NCBI GenBank assembly: GCA_029780115.1
Contig: JAKOZG010000004.1
Coordinates: 498,607 to 562,606 of the forward strand
DNA: 64,000 nucleotides
Direction: 5' to 3'
Origin: Thermotogota bacterium
GTDB taxonomy: Bacteria; Thermotogota; Thermotogae; Petrotogales; Petrotogaceae
Part shown: positions 26,211 to 36,177 of the stretch, piece after piece
How the letters are laid out: the number at the start of each line of letters is the position of its first letter
Position numbering within the stretch: the stretch's first letter is position 1
Translations under genes and position numbers: made by a program
Notes under the pieces: generated by a model
Database searches by the model: none
What the model saw: the letters and a program-made list of their open reading frames with translations, nothing else
Told to the model about the DNA's origin: nothing

Positions 26211-28646
26211 GTGATGGAACACAAAATAATTGAAAAAGATTTAAATGACGAACTAAAAAATTCCTATTTATTATATTCTTTAAGTGTAATAGTTAGTAGA
26301 GCTATTCCTGATGTGAGGGATGGATTGAAACCTGTTCAAAGAAGAATTTTATATTCAATGAGTGAATTGTCTTTGAGGCATAATTCTGCTTTCAAAAAAT
26401 GCGCTCGTATAGTTGGAGAAGTGATGGGTAAATATCATCCACATGGTGATGCAGCGATATATGATGCTTTGGTTAGAATGGCCCAACCTTTTTCTATGAG
26501 ATATCCTTTAGTTGAAGGTCAAGGAAATTTTGGGTCTGTTGATGGTGATCCAGCTGCTGCAATGCGTTATACCGAAGCGCGCATGCAGGAAGTGGGTGAG
26601 TATATGTTACTTGATATAGAAAAGGATACAGTTGATTTTAGAGACAATTTTGACGGAAGTTTAAAGGAGCCGATAGTCTTACCAACTAGAGTACCCAATC
26701 TCTTAATGAATGGTTCAAGTGGTATCGCAGTTGGAATGACAACTAACATACCACCACATAATTTAAACGAGCTAGTTGAAGCCTTGAAGTTATTGATAGA
26801 CAATCCTGATGTGGAAATCAAAGATCTACTAAAATATCTAAAAGGTCCAGATTTTCCAACTGGAGGTGTTATAGTAGATGGAGAAAATTTAGAAGAACTC
26901 TACAAAACTGGGAAAGGTAAAATAACTATTCGCGGAAAATATAAAATAGAAGAAAAAGAAAGCGGAACATCAATTGTATTTGAAGAAATACCTTATGGAG
27001 TTTCCAAAACGAATGTCATTGAGCAAATTGTTAAGTATGCTGTAAAAAAGAAAGACGATAAAAAAGATCCAGGGATAAAAGATGTTAGAGACGAGAGTGA
27101 CAAAGAAGGTACAAGGTTGGTTATAGAATTAAAAAGAGATGCCAACATTAAAAGATTGATAAACGACCTTTTTAAGCATACAAATCTGCAGAGCTATTTT
27201 TATACTCAAATGAATGTTATTAATAAAGGTAAACCTTCATTGATGAACCTCAAGGAGTTAATGCAAGCTTTTATTGGTCATAGAATTGAAGTTGTAACTA
27301 GAAGAACTAATTTTGAATTAGAAAAAGCAAAAAGAAGGGCTCATATTGTGGAAGGTCTAATAAAAGCTGTTCAAGGAATTGATACAGTCATTGACATCAT
27401 TCGCAATTCGCAGAATCCTCAAGAAGCATTGAAGAACTTGCAAGAAACAATTGGAGTTAGTGAAGAGCAGGCAAAGGCAATTGCAGACATGAGACTTATT
27501 AGTTTATCGAAGCTAGAGACGGACAATCTAATCAAAGAGTTAAATGATTTATACAATCAAATTAAAGATGCTACAAATATTCTCCAAGATAGAGAAAAGT
27601 TAATGAATATAATCAAAGAAGAGCTAGATGAAGTGGCTAAGAAGTTTGGGGACGAAAGAAGAACTGAAATAGTGTATTATAAAGGTGAATTAGCCGATGA
27701 AGTTGATTTAATCAAAGATGAGAATGTCATAATAGTTTTGACAAAATGGGGTTATATTAAAGCAATTCCTGCAAATGAATATAAGGTTCAAGGCAGAGGT
27801 GGAAAGGGAGCTAAAGGCTTAAAAATATCAGAGAACGATACTGTAAAAGAATTAGTCTTTACGAATAGACTATCAAAATTAATGTTAATTTCTTCTGCAG
27901 GTAAAGCTTACCAAATAAATACCTATGAAGTTGAAATGGGATCAAAAAGTTCTAAGGGAGCACATATTGCAAATTACATAGGCATCTCGGGTGATGAAAA
28001 AGTAAAAACTCTAATTCCTATATCTTTGGATGGTGATTACGATAAAGATATTTTGATCTTTACTAAATTAGGAAAGGTAAAAAGAACATCATTAAGAGAA
28101 TTTAGTAATGCAAGAAGTTCTGGCATTCGAGCTATAAATATAGCAGAAAACGACACAGTTGTCGATGCGATGGTTTTAGAGGGCGAAGATAAAAATTTAT
28201 TAGTCGTAACAAAAAAAGGTATGGCCCTCAATTTTAATTCTTCCCAGGTAAGAAGAATGGGAAGAGAAGCAATGGGGGTTAATGCAATAAAATTGAAAAA
28301 TAGTGATGAGGTTGTTGATGTTGTTTTAGTGGATGATGATAAGAAATTACTCATAATTACTGAAAAAGGGTATGGAAAGAGGGTTGAGTTTAGTTCCTAC
28401 AGGCCACAAAATAGGGGAGGCATAGGTTTAAAAACTGTTCGAGATATTTCAAAAATAGGAAATATAGTTGCAGCGATGTCTGTAGCAGATGGAGAAGATG
28501 TTTTGATATTTACAAAAAAGGGAAAAGCTATTAGAGTAAATGTAGATAATATTACTGTGTTAAGTAGAATTACTCAAGGTGTTATTGTTGTTCGGTTAGA
28601 TGAAGATGATGAAGTAGTCGATGCAATAGAGGTAAAGGATGAATGA
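26211..28646 (+). CDS. gyrA: DNA gyrase subunit A
   Basis: An 811-residue type IIA topoisomerase A subunit. The N-terminal winged helix has [16 protein letters not shown] and the catalytic Tyr sits in AAMRYTEAR. The long coiled coil is normal. The six-bladed C-terminal wrap domain carries a GyrA box (QGRGGKG near 529), which separates it from ParC. It negatively supercoils DNA together with GyrB (not in the window). GTG 26211 or ATG 26214 may be the start; GGAGG is 7 or 10 bases upstream. It overlaps the reading region of lexA. Confidence 0.96.
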   Translation: MMEHKIIEKDLNDELKNSYLLYSLSVIVSRAIPDVRDGLKPVQRRILYSMSELSLRHNSAFKKCARIVGEVMGKYHPHGDAAIYDALVRMAQPFSMRYPLVEGQGNFGSVDGDPAAAMRYTEARMQEVGEYMLLDIEKDTVDFRDNFDGSLKEPIVLPTRVPNLLMNGSSGIAVGMTTNIPPHNLNELVEALKLLIDNPDVEIKDLLKYLKGPDFPTGGVIVDGENLEELYKTGKGKITIRGKYKIEEKESGTSIVFEEIPYGVSKTNVIEQIVKYAVKKKDDKKDPGIKDVRDESDKEGTRLVIELKRDANIKRLINDLFKHTNLQSYFYTQMNVINKGKPSLMNLKELMQAFIGHRIEVVTRRTNFELEKAKRRAHIVEGLIKAVQGIDTVIDIIRNSQNPQEALKNLQETIGVSEEQAKAIADMRLISLSKLETDNLIKELNDLYNQIKDATNILQDREKLMNIIKEELDEVAKKFGDERRTEIVYYKGELADEVDLIKDENVIIVLTKWGYIKAIPANEYKVQGRGGKGAKGLKISENDTVKELVFTNRLSKLMLISSAGKAYQINTYEVEMGSKSSKGAHIANYIGISGDEKVKTLIPISLDGDYDKDILIFTKLGKVKRTSLREFSNARSSGIRAINIAENDTVVDAMVLEGEDKNLLVVTKKGMALNFNSSQVRRMGREAMGVNAIKLKNSDEVVDVVLVDDDKKLLIITEKGYGKRVEFSSYRPQNRGGIGLKTVRDISKIGNIVAAMSVADGEDVLIFTKKGKAIRVNVDNITVLSRITQGVIVVRLDEDDEVVDAIEVKDE

Positions 28647-28665
28647 GAAGGAGAGGAAAAGTTTG

Positions 28666-29283
28666 ATGGAAGATTTAACAAAAAGACAATCAGAAGTTTT
28701 AAATTATATTATTTCATACATGCGAGAAAATGGTTTTGCTCCAAGCATAAGAGATATCATGAGACATTTTGAATTCAGAAGTCCGAGAGCAGCACACAAA
28801 CATCTTATAATTTTAGAAAATAAAGGTTATTTAGAAAGAGAGAGTGTTTCTAGAGGAATAAGACTTACTTCTAAATGTGGAACTGTATTTGCAGTGGAAA
28901 ATTTAATTCCTGTGTCAGGAAAGATCACTGCTGGTGATGCAATAGAAGCTATAGAGAAAATTACAGACTTTATTCCCATTCCTAGCAATTTTTTCCCGAA
29001 AAATTTTCAATATTTTTCTCTAAGGGTTGAAGGAAATTCTATGATTGGGGCTCATATTGCAAGCGGAGATTATGTAATAATCAGGAAACAAGATTATGCT
29101 CAAGATGGAGACATAATTGTAGCGTTAGTTGATAAATCAACAGCGACTTTGAAAAGATTTAAAAAACTAAACGAAAAGGAAGTACTGTTAATACCTGAAA
29201 ATAAAGATTCACAAGAAATTAAAATAACCAAGGATAAGTTAGAAATTCAAGGTAAAATGGTAGGATTAATAAGGGTTATGTAA
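28666..29283 (+). CDS. lexA: SOS repressor LexA
   Basis: A 205-residue LexA. The N-terminal winged helix (LTKRQSEVLNYI, APSIRDIMRHFEF) is followed by the autocleavage site Ala-Gly within KITAGDAIEA. The peptidase domain has the catalytic Ser in GNSMIGAHI and Lys in TATLKRF. RecA filaments trigger its self-cleavage and release the DNA-damage genes. ATG 28666 follows AAGGAGAGG. An earlier in-frame ATG at 28639 overlaps the end of gyrA. There is no spacer for a private promoter, so lexA appears to be read with metG-gyrA unless a promoter lies inside gyrA. Confidence 0.95.
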   Translation: MEDLTKRQSEVLNYIISYMRENGFAPSIRDIMRHFEFRSPRAAHKHLIILENKGYLERESVSRGIRLTSKCGTVFAVENLIPVSGKITAGDAIEAIEKITDFIPIPSNFFPKNFQYFSLRVEGNSMIGAHIASGDYVIIRKQDYAQDGDIIVALVDKSTATLKRFKKLNEKEVLLIPENKDSQEIKITKDKLEIQGKMVGLIRVM

Positions 29284-29302
29284 ATTCTATTGGGAGGTAA
29301 AA

Positions 29303-29746
29303 ATGAAAATTGCTATAGCATCCGATCATGCTGCTTTTGAGATGAAAGAAGAGATAGTTAGCTATCTAAAAGAAAAGAAAATTGATATAATTGATTTAGG
29401 AACCTACACTAAAGATCCTGTCGATTATCCTGACTACGCTAGAATGCTAGGAGAGACAGTTTCTAGCGGTCAAGTTGATTATGGAATAGGTCTTTGCGGT
29501 ACAGGAATTGGTATGTCCATTTCGATAAATAAAATAAAAGGGATACGAGGTGCATTATGTCTATATCCATCGATGGCAGAACTAGCTCGTAAACATAACA
29601 ATGCTAACGTTCTTGTTTTAGCAGGAAGATTAATGGGGTATGACTTGGCAAAATGGACAGTTGACACATTTTTATCCACCGGATTTGAGGGCGGCAGGCA
29701 CCAAAGAAGGATAGACAAGATATCAAATATAGAGGAACAAAATTAG
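29303..29746 (+). CDS. rpiB: ribose 5-phosphate isomerase B
   Basis: A 147-residue RpiB/LacAB-family isomerase that interconverts ribose 5-phosphate and ribulose 5-phosphate. The N-terminus IAIASDHAAFEMKE, the active-site segment GLCGTGIGMSI with its Cys, and the NNANVLVLAGR block are standard for RpiB. GGGAGGT precedes the ATG at the normal distance. It is 19 bp after lexA and 16 bp before the AroB-like gene, within one long plus-strand operon. Confidence 0.95.
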   Translation: MKIAIASDHAAFEMKEEIVSYLKEKKIDIIDLGTYTKDPVDYPDYARMLGETVSSGQVDYGIGLCGTGIGMSISINKIKGIRGALCLYPSMAELARKHNNANVLVLAGRLMGYDLAKWTVDTFLSTGFEGGRHQRRIDKISNIEEQN

Positions 29747-29762
29747 AAGAAGGAAGAAGATA

Positions 29763-30755
29763 ATGAAGAGTATTAGTTTTTCAAAAGGAATAGAAAAAGA
29801 TATTCATATTAACATAAACATGAACTACTATGAAGAATTCTTATCTAAATATCTCTCAAGATATGGATCATTATTGATAATGGATTCGGGTTTAAAAAAA
29901 TATTTTAATTACGATGGCGATAACGTTGTTTTTGTTAAAGGAGGTCCCGAAGCTAAATATTTTGACAAATATGTTGAGTTATGTAAATTGATTACAAATG
30001 GAGATTATAGTAATATAATTGTTGTGGGTGGAGGGTCATTAATAGATATGGTAGGTTTCACATATAACACCTTAGATTTTCCTAAAGCCAGCTTAATCAT
30101 TGTTCCCACTACATTATCTTCTATGATATATTTGCCAGTTTCTGGAGAATTCAATTTAGACATGAATTACACCAAGAATTATTTAAAAGTTTCTGGCTAT
30201 CCTGATCTTGTTTATATAGATCCATATTTTTGTAAATTTCTGGATAAGTCTGTTATGAAAAAACAATTTATATTTGGCTATTTAGTTGGCTTATTGTTTG
30301 ATAAAACTTTCGCAAAGTTATCCCTAAAATATTCTAAAAATTTTATAAAATTAGATTTAGAAGAATATCTTTACACAGCGATCAGATTCGTACTTTCTCT
30401 CTATTCTAACGATCTAGTTTTTCCGGGAACAAGATTAAGTAAATTTTTAATTGAACCTGATTTTAAAATGAATAATTTTTTCGTTGAAAGTGAATGTTTA
30501 TCATTTGTTTTTTTGTCTTATCTCAGTCATAAACTTGGATATTTGAGCGAGCTTAATTTTAAAAGCATTGTTAATGACATAAAAAATTCATTAAGTTTTT
30601 CAAATTTACCTTTAAGGAATTTGAAAGCAAAAAAGTTTTCTATTCCGTTGAACGAAATATTATTAACAGATGATGGATTTATAAGTTATTATATTAACTA
30701 TACTGAAATAGAAGAATTATTACCCGAATTTAAGGTTTTTGTAAGGAGTGCATGA
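29763..30755 (+). CDS. AroB-like (3-dehydroquinate synthase fold) protein with degenerate active site
   Basis: A 330-residue protein with the nucleotide-binding core of the DHQS/glycerol-dehydrogenase superfamily: IIVVGGGSLIDMVGF (about 86-100) and IIVPTTLSS (about 113-121), then a PDLVYIDPYF segment. The DHQS motif that should follow PTT (DSSVGGK) reads instead MIYLPVSGEFNL. The expected metal-binding Glu and His residues of the C-terminal half are not recognisable. It is therefore probably not a working dehydroquinate synthase. Its role is unknown. The start of the next gene overlaps its stop by four bases. Confidence 0.65.
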   Translation: MKSISFSKGIEKDIHININMNYYEEFLSKYLSRYGSLLIMDSGLKKYFNYDGDNVVFVKGGPEAKYFDKYVELCKLITNGDYSNIIVVGGGSLIDMVGFTYNTLDFPKASLIIVPTTLSSMIYLPVSGEFNLDMNYTKNYLKVSGYPDLVYIDPYFCKFLDKSVMKKQFIFGYLVGLLFDKTFAKLSLKYSKNFIKLDLEEYLYTAIRFVLSLYSNDLVFPGTRLSKFLIEPDFKMNNFFVESECLSFVFLSYLSHKLGYLSELNFKSIVNDIKNSLSFSNLPLRNLKAKKFSIPLNEILLTDDGFISYYINYTEIEELLPEFKVFVRSA

Positions 30756-31516
30756 AATTGAAAAAGAAAGCTGGCGGATTTAATTTTTTGCTAATTATAG
30801 TTTTTATATTACCTTTAATAACTTTTGCTATAACCATATATACTATTTATCTTAAAAATGAAATGAATTTCTTAGCCATTCAAATAAACGACTTGGGTTC
30901 AGATTACATTACATCCCAAATACTTGAGATTGATAATAATCAGGACTATTACGAGAAAGAACTTATTTTGCCTGAGTTACAAGTAGGGAAGGTAAAAGCT
31001 AATGTTAACTATAATGTTAGAGAATTGAACTATCAATTTCTTCTAAGTAATTCCGTCACGCTTTTAAAATCTAGTAATGTCGGAGCTGTAAAAATATTTG
31101 ACAATGAAAGAAAGGCTTTTGAAGAAGCCTTATATGCTTTAGAAAACGGGATTAATTATTTTATTTTTAAAAATGGAAACAAATACTATTTATATAGGCA
31201 AGATTATGATCTAGTTGGTGAAATCGAAGAACAATATCTATATACAATTCAAATTTATCTTTTTAATTCTCCTGCTCTTGCAGTTTTTCCTACTATGGCT
31301 TTAAGAGAAGGAGGAATACCAGCAGTTGTCTACAATGGGAAGTACACTCCAAGTAATGCAGATTATTGGTCAATTGTTGTTGGATTATTTGAAACCGGTT
31401 CTGAATCTGATGAATATATGAAAAATATGGATGAACAAAAGGTTTTTGAATTAACTGGATTGGGCATTAAAGATCGCTTTCGTAAAGCAATACATTTTAC
31501 GGGGAAAAATGAGTGA
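30752..31516 (+). CDS. membrane-anchored protein, possibly SPOR-like at the C-terminus
   Basis: A 254-residue protein of unknown function. Residues 13-34 form one membrane anchor (LLIIVFILPLITFAITIYTI), leaving most of the chain outside the cytoplasm. Residues 162-230 (YTIQIYLFNSPALAVF, then GGIPAVVYNGKY, then DYWSIVVGLFETGSE) follow the beta-alpha-beta-beta pattern of a SPOR domain, which binds peptidoglycan. The match is loose. Its position, coupled to the AroB-like gene and followed by comEA, does not reveal a role. ATG 30752 has AAGGAG upstream; TTG 30758 is an alternative start. Confidence 0.55.
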   Translation: MKLKKKAGGFNFLLIIVFILPLITFAITIYTIYLKNEMNFLAIQINDLGSDYITSQILEIDNNQDYYEKELILPELQVGKVKANVNYNVRELNYQFLLSNSVTLLKSSNVGAVKIFDNERKAFEEALYALENGINYFIFKNGNKYYLYRQDYDLVGEIEEQYLYTIQIYLFNSPALAVFPTMALREGGIPAVVYNGKYTPSNADYWSIVVGLFETGSESDEYMKNMDEQKVFELTGLGIKDRFRKAIHFTGKNE

Positions 31517-31522
31517 TAATCT

Positions 31523-32035
31523 TTGAAAAAGAAATTATTTTTTCCTTTATTGATTATAGTTATGATATGTACGATTGGATTGATTAACTATGAAAGATTC
31601 CCAACTGAAGATCGCTATAGTGAAGGATTCGCCACTTTAAAAATAGATCTATTAACAGCAAATGTTGAAGAATTAGTAAAGCTTCCATATATTGGCCCTT
31701 CAAAAGCCAATGCGATTGTTAAATATAGAAACACATATGGTTTTTCATCCGTCGAAGATATAAAGAATGTCCCTGGTATCGGAGAAAAAACTTTTTTAAA
31801 CATTAAAGATTATATATATCTTTCAAGAAATGTTTACGAAATAAAGGATAAAAAAATAAATGTTAACACAGCTACACTTGAAGAACTGATGAATTTGCCA
31901 GGGATAGGTAAAGTTAGCGCCCAAAAAATAGTTGATTACAGATTATTAAAAAAGATAGAGAATAGTGATGAATTAAGAAAAATAGGTATTTCTACTTCTA
32001 CTTTAAAAAAAATAGAAGGGAAGATAACATTTTGA
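31523..32035 (+). CDS. ComEA-like helix-hairpin-helix DNA-binding protein
   Basis: A 170-residue protein. An N-terminal hydrophobic segment (about 4-21) acts as anchor or signal. Two tandem helix-hairpin-helix units follow: LVKLPYIGPSKANAIVKYR with VPGIGEKTF, and INVNTATLEELMNLPGIGKVSAQKIVDYR. ComEA binds incoming double-stranded DNA at the membrane during natural transformation. No comEC is adjacent, so competence is only suggested. TTG start at 31523 after GAGTGAT. Its stop overlaps the queH start (TTGA). Confidence 0.82.
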   Translation: MKKKLFFPLLIIVMICTIGLINYERFPTEDRYSEGFATLKIDLLTANVEELVKLPYIGPSKANAIVKYRNTYGFSSVEDIKNVPGIGEKTFLNIKDYIYLSRNVYEIKDKKINVNTATLEELMNLPGIGKVSAQKIVDYRLLKKIENSDELRKIGISTSTLKKIEGKITF

Positions 32036-32844
32036 AGTTATTGCTTCACGTATGTTGTGCCCCAGATTTAACCATTTCTTATAAAAAGCTAAAGGCGTTA
32101 GGTTACGAGCCAATAGTTTACTTTTACAATCCCAATATTTATCCTGAAGAGGAATATATAAAAAGGTTCAATGAAGTTAAGAAACTTCAAATGGTGTGGA
32201 ACTTTGAACTTATTGAAGGAGAATACGAACCATCTATATATTTTGAAAGAATAAAGGGCCATGAGTTCAACAAATACAATAGATGCCTTGAATGTATAAA
32301 ACTGAGGTTAGAAAATTCCCTTATTTTTGCTAATGAGTATAGATTTTCGCAGTATACTTCTTCCCTATTAGCTTCGCCTAGAAAATCTCATAACGATATT
32401 TTAAACATCGTAAAAAAAATAGAATTAAGTAACAAAAATATAAGATTTCAATATATAAATTTTAGATCTAACAACGGTATTAAAGAGTCTTCGAAAATGT
32501 GTAAAACTTATAATATTTACAGACAGGATTATTGTGGATGTGCTTTTTCGTTATCAGAATCAAAAAAATATGAAGAAGAGTCGAGAAGAAATAATTATGA
32601 AGAATTAAAAAAAGTAGTGGGTGAAGACTATGCCAATGCTTTTTTCAATTATTATAAGACAGACCTTTTAAGAATCCCTGAAGATATTCCTTATGAATTT
32701 TTAGTGAAAGAAGGAATAAATTCTTTAAAATATTTGAAGCCCCAAATTGTTTTAATAAGAAAAGAAATAGCAAGCGATTTTGGCATTTTAAAAAGTGGTA
32801 GATACAAAATAGGCGATTGGAAAACTAAAATTATAGTTTGGTGA
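32032..32844 (+). CDS. queH: epoxyqueuosine reductase QueH
   Basis: A 270-residue QueH (former DUF208), the last enzyme of queuosine tRNA modification, reducing epoxyqueuosine to queuosine. The conserved metal-binding cysteines are present: Cys8-Cys9 in HVCCAPD, Cys85 and Cys88 in RCLECIKLRL, and Cys168/Cys170 in YRQDYCGC. A QueH structure is known from Thermotoga maritima. It replaces the cobalamin-dependent QueG. TTG start at 32032 overlaps the comEA stop. No other queuosine genes are in the window. Confidence 0.92.
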   Translation: MKLLLHVCCAPDLTISYKKLKALGYEPIVYFYNPNIYPEEEYIKRFNEVKKLQMVWNFELIEGEYEPSIYFERIKGHEFNKYNRCLECIKLRLENSLIFANEYRFSQYTSSLLASPRKSHNDILNIVKKIELSNKNIRFQYINFRSNNGIKESSKMCKTYNIYRQDYCGCAFSLSESKKYEEESRRNNYEELKKVVGEDYANAFFNYYKTDLLRIPEDIPYEFLVKEGINSLKYLKPQIVLIRKEIASDFGILKSGRYKIGDWKTKIIVW

Positions 32845-32857
32845 GGAGGCCTGCATT

Positions 32858-34252
32858 GTGGCGAGATATGAAATTAAAATATCAGAAGATGCAATGGTAG
32901 CTTCATTAAAATTAATAAATGATGGTCGTCCCCCAACCATAAATGAGATAGAAGAATTTTTAAGAGAAAAAGGTATTGTTCATGGTATAATGAATGAAGT
33001 TATCCAACACATAATTTCAAATCCAAAATATGATAAGGATTATACTATAGCTTATGGGACGCCTCCAGGAATTGGGGAAGATGCGAAAATAGTTTTTCGA
33101 GAAATCATAGAAAAAGAAATTGAAAATAAAGAAACCTCAAAAATAGATATGAAAGAAGTTAGTGAGCTGGTTATAGTTAACAAAGGAGATGAACTGGCAG
33201 AAATTATACCACCAACAAAAGGAGAAGATGGCAAAAATGTTAAAGGCGGAATTGTGGAAGGATTATTGGGAAAAGAGTTAAAATTGAGACTAGGCAAAAA
33301 TGTTTATATAGAAAATAACAAAATAATATCTAAAATGGATGGAAAGTTCATAACTACTCAAGACAAAAGCGGAGAAATATATATTGATGTTCTTGATGAA
33401 CATAAAATTAATGGAAACGTGGATTATTCAACAGGTAATGTAAGATTTCCTGGAAAATTGTATATAAGTGGGGATGTTAAAGCAGGCTTTGTAGTCGAAG
33501 CTAGGGATTATCTAGAAATTAAAGGAGTAGTTGAGTCAGCTACTGTCATATGTGAAGGGGACGCATATATTTTTGGCGTTAAGGGTGCTGGAAAAGGCTT
33601 TGTTAAAGCGAAAAATTTGAAGTGTAATTATATAGAAAATTCATTTGTTGAAGTTGAAGAAACTCTAATTGTTTCCACATCCATTTTAAATTCCACGATA
33701 AAATCGGGTAAAAATGTTATTGTAGAAGGCAAAAACGGACGAATAGCCGGAGGAAGTGTTTTAGCTACTAAACTTATAGAATCTGATATTTTAGGTAGTG
33801 TTATGCACGTTAGAACCATTTGTGAAGTTGGGATTCCACCAGAATTGAATCAAGAGTTAATTAAGTTGGAAAATCAATTGGCTTCAGATACAGAAAATCT
33901 TAAAAAGATTAGTTCTATATTAACTGGACTAAGAAAGTTAAAAGAGATGGATAAACTTGATGAACAAAGGTTAGAGTATTATAAAAAATCACTTAATACC
34001 TTTAAAGTGTTACTTGAGGAAATTGAAAAGACTCAGGAAAGAATAAGAGAAATAAAATCTCAAATACAAGATTCAAGAGAAGAAGCCTTTATTATAGCAA
34101 GAGATGTGGCTTATCCTGGTGTGGAAATAATAATTCATAAGAAGAAATTTGTTCCTACAAAACCCTTAACCAAAGTTATCTTTCAATTAGAAAATGAAGA
34201 AATTGTTTTACACGGTTATAAAGCAGAAGTTTTTAAGCAAGGTGACTATTAG
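32858..34252 (+). CDS. FapA/DUF342 family protein
   Basis: A 464-residue protein of the FapA (flagellar assembly protein A, DUF342) family. The N-terminal region is alpha/beta. The centre (about 185-320) is a right-handed parallel beta-helix of short repeats (GNVDYSTGNVRFPGKLYISGD, cited in part). Residues 325-415 form a coiled coil (ELIKLENQLASDTENLKKI). In Vibrio it acts on flagellar assembly; in other bacteria the role is not established. GTG start at 32858 after GAGGAGG. The stop overlaps the next gene by one base. No flagellar genes are nearby. Confidence 0.82.
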   Translation: MARYEIKISEDAMVASLKLINDGRPPTINEIEEFLREKGIVHGIMNEVIQHIISNPKYDKDYTIAYGTPPGIGEDAKIVFREIIEKEIENKETSKIDMKEVSELVIVNKGDELAEIIPPTKGEDGKNVKGGIVEGLLGKELKLRLGKNVYIENNKIISKMDGKFITTQDKSGEIYIDVLDEHKINGNVDYSTGNVRFPGKLYISGDVKAGFVVEARDYLEIKGVVESATVICEGDAYIFGVKGAGKGFVKAKNLKCNYIENSFVEVEETLIVSTSILNSTIKSGKNVIVEGKNGRIAGGSVLATKLIESDILGSVMHVRTICEVGIPPELNQELIKLENQLASDTENLKKISSILTGLRKLKEMDKLDEQRLEYYKKSLNTFKVLLEEIEKTQERIREIKSQIQDSREEAFIIARDVAYPGVEIIIHKKKFVPTKPLTKVIFQLENEEIVLHGYKAEVFKQGDY

Positions 34253-35403
34253 TGAAACAAATTATGAAAATTTTGATGGTAACTTTTTGTATGTTGAATT
34301 TTTCTATTATTATATTTTCTGGTATTTTGGATGAATTTGTATATATTCTTGATCCTGATCAATTGCTTGTCTCAGATGAAATGGCATTAAATGTTTTAGG
34401 GATGTATCTAAAGTATTATGAAGACGGAAATATTCAGTTTAAAACTATTGCAGATCAATCAAGAACACATATAAATTTATACTTAGAACCAGATGATTCA
34501 ACAATATTAGATATTCTCGGAGGATATCAAAAGGGAAATGAAAAAGATACAATAAACAAAATCGAAGCCGCCCTTAAAAAATATCCAAATTCGGTTGTCG
34601 TTAATTCCATAAGAGTTATTTTTTTGTTTAATGAATATAAAAATACGAAAGATATTGAGATATCTAAGGCTATTTTAAGCTCTCTTGATATAATAACAAA
34701 GAGTAAGGGAGAAAATCCATTTTGTGTTTATTACGAATCAATAATTCGATGGGATTTATCAAATGATAAAGAAAAGGAATTTATTTTTTCTAATTTAGAA
34801 AAAATTTTTTCTTTTTATTCAAATAATGTTAAAATTTTAGAGTTATTAATTAGTAAAGCTTTTGAATTATCCAAATACGATAAAATAATTCAATTAGCTC
34901 AACTTTATGAAAAAGAACCCCAAAAAAGTGAAACAATATTATTATTAATAGCCTATTCTTATAATTATTCAAATGAGAAAGAAAAAGCAAGAACTATCGT
35001 TGATTTGTTAATCCAAAATTCAGATAAGAAAAATATCCTTTCGAAAAGCTATGAACTACTGGGAGATATTTCCGATACCTATACTCAGAAAAAGAAAAAT
35101 TACGAGATCTCCCTATATTACGATCAAAAAAACGAAGATTCGTTGGCAAAGTTAGGCCTTTTGTTAATTCAACATGATATGAAAAACAACATTGGGTTAT
35201 CTAAAATTTATCTTACAAAAGCTTTAATCTTTGATCCAGATAACGAACAAATAGTAAATGCATTAAAATTAGTAGATCACACACTAAAAAAAAGAAATTT
35301 TATTGTGACTTACCTACCGTTGTTAATTATTTTAGTTGTTATTTTATTTATTCTCTACAAATTTTTGAAAGAGGAGAAAAAGATAGAAAATGGGCAACAG
35401 TGA
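34252..35403 (+). CDS. TPR-like repeat protein with N- and C-terminal hydrophobic segments
   Basis: A 383-residue protein that I cannot assign to a named function. An N-terminal hydrophobic stretch (about 5-24) is a signal or anchor. Residues 345-376 (YLPLLIILVVILFILYKF) are a clear C-terminal membrane segment followed by a basic tail. The middle is helical, with tetratricopeptide-like periodicity (LGDISDTYTQKKKNYEISLYYD, cited in part; AKLGLLLIQ). It is translationally coupled to fapA (one-base overlap). Its 3' end overlaps thyX by 14 bp. Cell-envelope scaffolding is a guess. Confidence 0.6.
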   Translation: MKQIMKILMVTFCMLNFSIIIFSGILDEFVYILDPDQLLVSDEMALNVLGMYLKYYEDGNIQFKTIADQSRTHINLYLEPDDSTILDILGGYQKGNEKDTINKIEAALKKYPNSVVVNSIRVIFLFNEYKNTKDIEISKAILSSLDIITKSKGENPFCVYYESIIRWDLSNDKEKEFIFSNLEKIFSFYSNNVKILELLISKAFELSKYDKIIQLAQLYEKEPQKSETILLLIAYSYNYSNEKEKARTIVDLLIQNSDKKNILSKSYELLGDISDTYTQKKKNYEISLYYDQKNEDSLAKLGLLLIQHDMKNNIGLSKIYLTKALIFDPDNEQIVNALKLVDHTLKKRNFIVTYLPLLIILVVILFILYKFLKEEKKIENGQQ

Positions 35404-36094
35404 AAAAATTTTAAAGGTGCTGGATAAAGGCTTTGTCGAAATTGTCGATTACATGGGAGGGGATAGATCTGCAGTTAGAGCAGCAAGGGTATCACATGGA
35501 AAAGATATATCTACCGATGAAAAAGATAAAAGACTTATAGAACATTTGATGAAGAATGGTCATACATCACCTTTTGAACACATTACTTTCACATTTTACG
35601 TAAAAGCGCCTATTTTCGTTGTAAGGCAGTGGTTTAGACATAGAATAGGCATGTCTCCTAACGAGATAAGTAGACGATATACCTCAAAAAATGTTGATGA
35701 ATTTTATATACCTACTAATATCAGATTCCAAGATACTGACGATAAACAAAAAAATATTGTTGTCGGAGATGAAAAGTTAAAAAAAGAAGTCATAGAAATA
35801 ATTGAAGAAGCCTATGAAAAATCGTATGAAGCTTATGAAAAACTTATTAATATAGGAGTTACTAAAGAATTAGCGAGGATTATATTACCAGTTGGAGAAT
35901 ATACTGAATTTTATCTTACCACAAACGCTAGAGCATTAATGCATTTTTTAGACTTGCGAGCTTCTTCCCATGCACAATGGGAGATACAACAATACGCTAT
36001 AGCTTTGGCTTATTTTTTTCAAAAACTTTGTCCTTGGACTTATGAAGCATATATAAAATATGCATATCAAGGAGATGTTTTAGACAAGTTATAA
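35390..36094 (+). CDS. thyX: flavin-dependent thymidylate synthase ThyX
   Basis: A 234-residue FAD enzyme that methylates dUMP to dTMP with methylenetetrahydrofolate and NAD(P)H. The ThyX motif reads RHRIGMSPNEISRRY at residues 83-97, and the upstream GHTSPFEHITFTF block is typical. Thermotogota use ThyX rather than ThyA. The start overlaps the preceding gene by 14 bp. It is followed by bamA after 83 bp. With cdd, upp and pyrBI it forms part of the pyrimidine supply encoded in this window. Confidence 0.96.
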   Translation: MGNSEKILKVLDKGFVEIVDYMGGDRSAVRAARVSHGKDISTDEKDKRLIEHLMKNGHTSPFEHITFTFYVKAPIFVVRQWFRHRIGMSPNEISRRYTSKNVDEFYIPTNIRFQDTDDKQKNIVVGDEKLKKEVIEIIEEAYEKSYEAYEKLINIGVTKELARIILPVGEYTEFYLTTNARALMHFLDLRASSHAQWEIQQYAIALAYFFQKLCPWTYEAYIKYAYQGDVLDKL

Positions 36095-36177
36095 TGTCCT
36101 TCATTTTTAGGATTTTATAATATAACATGTAAAAATTTATTAAGTATAACAATACAGGGCAATAGGGAGGTACAGTT

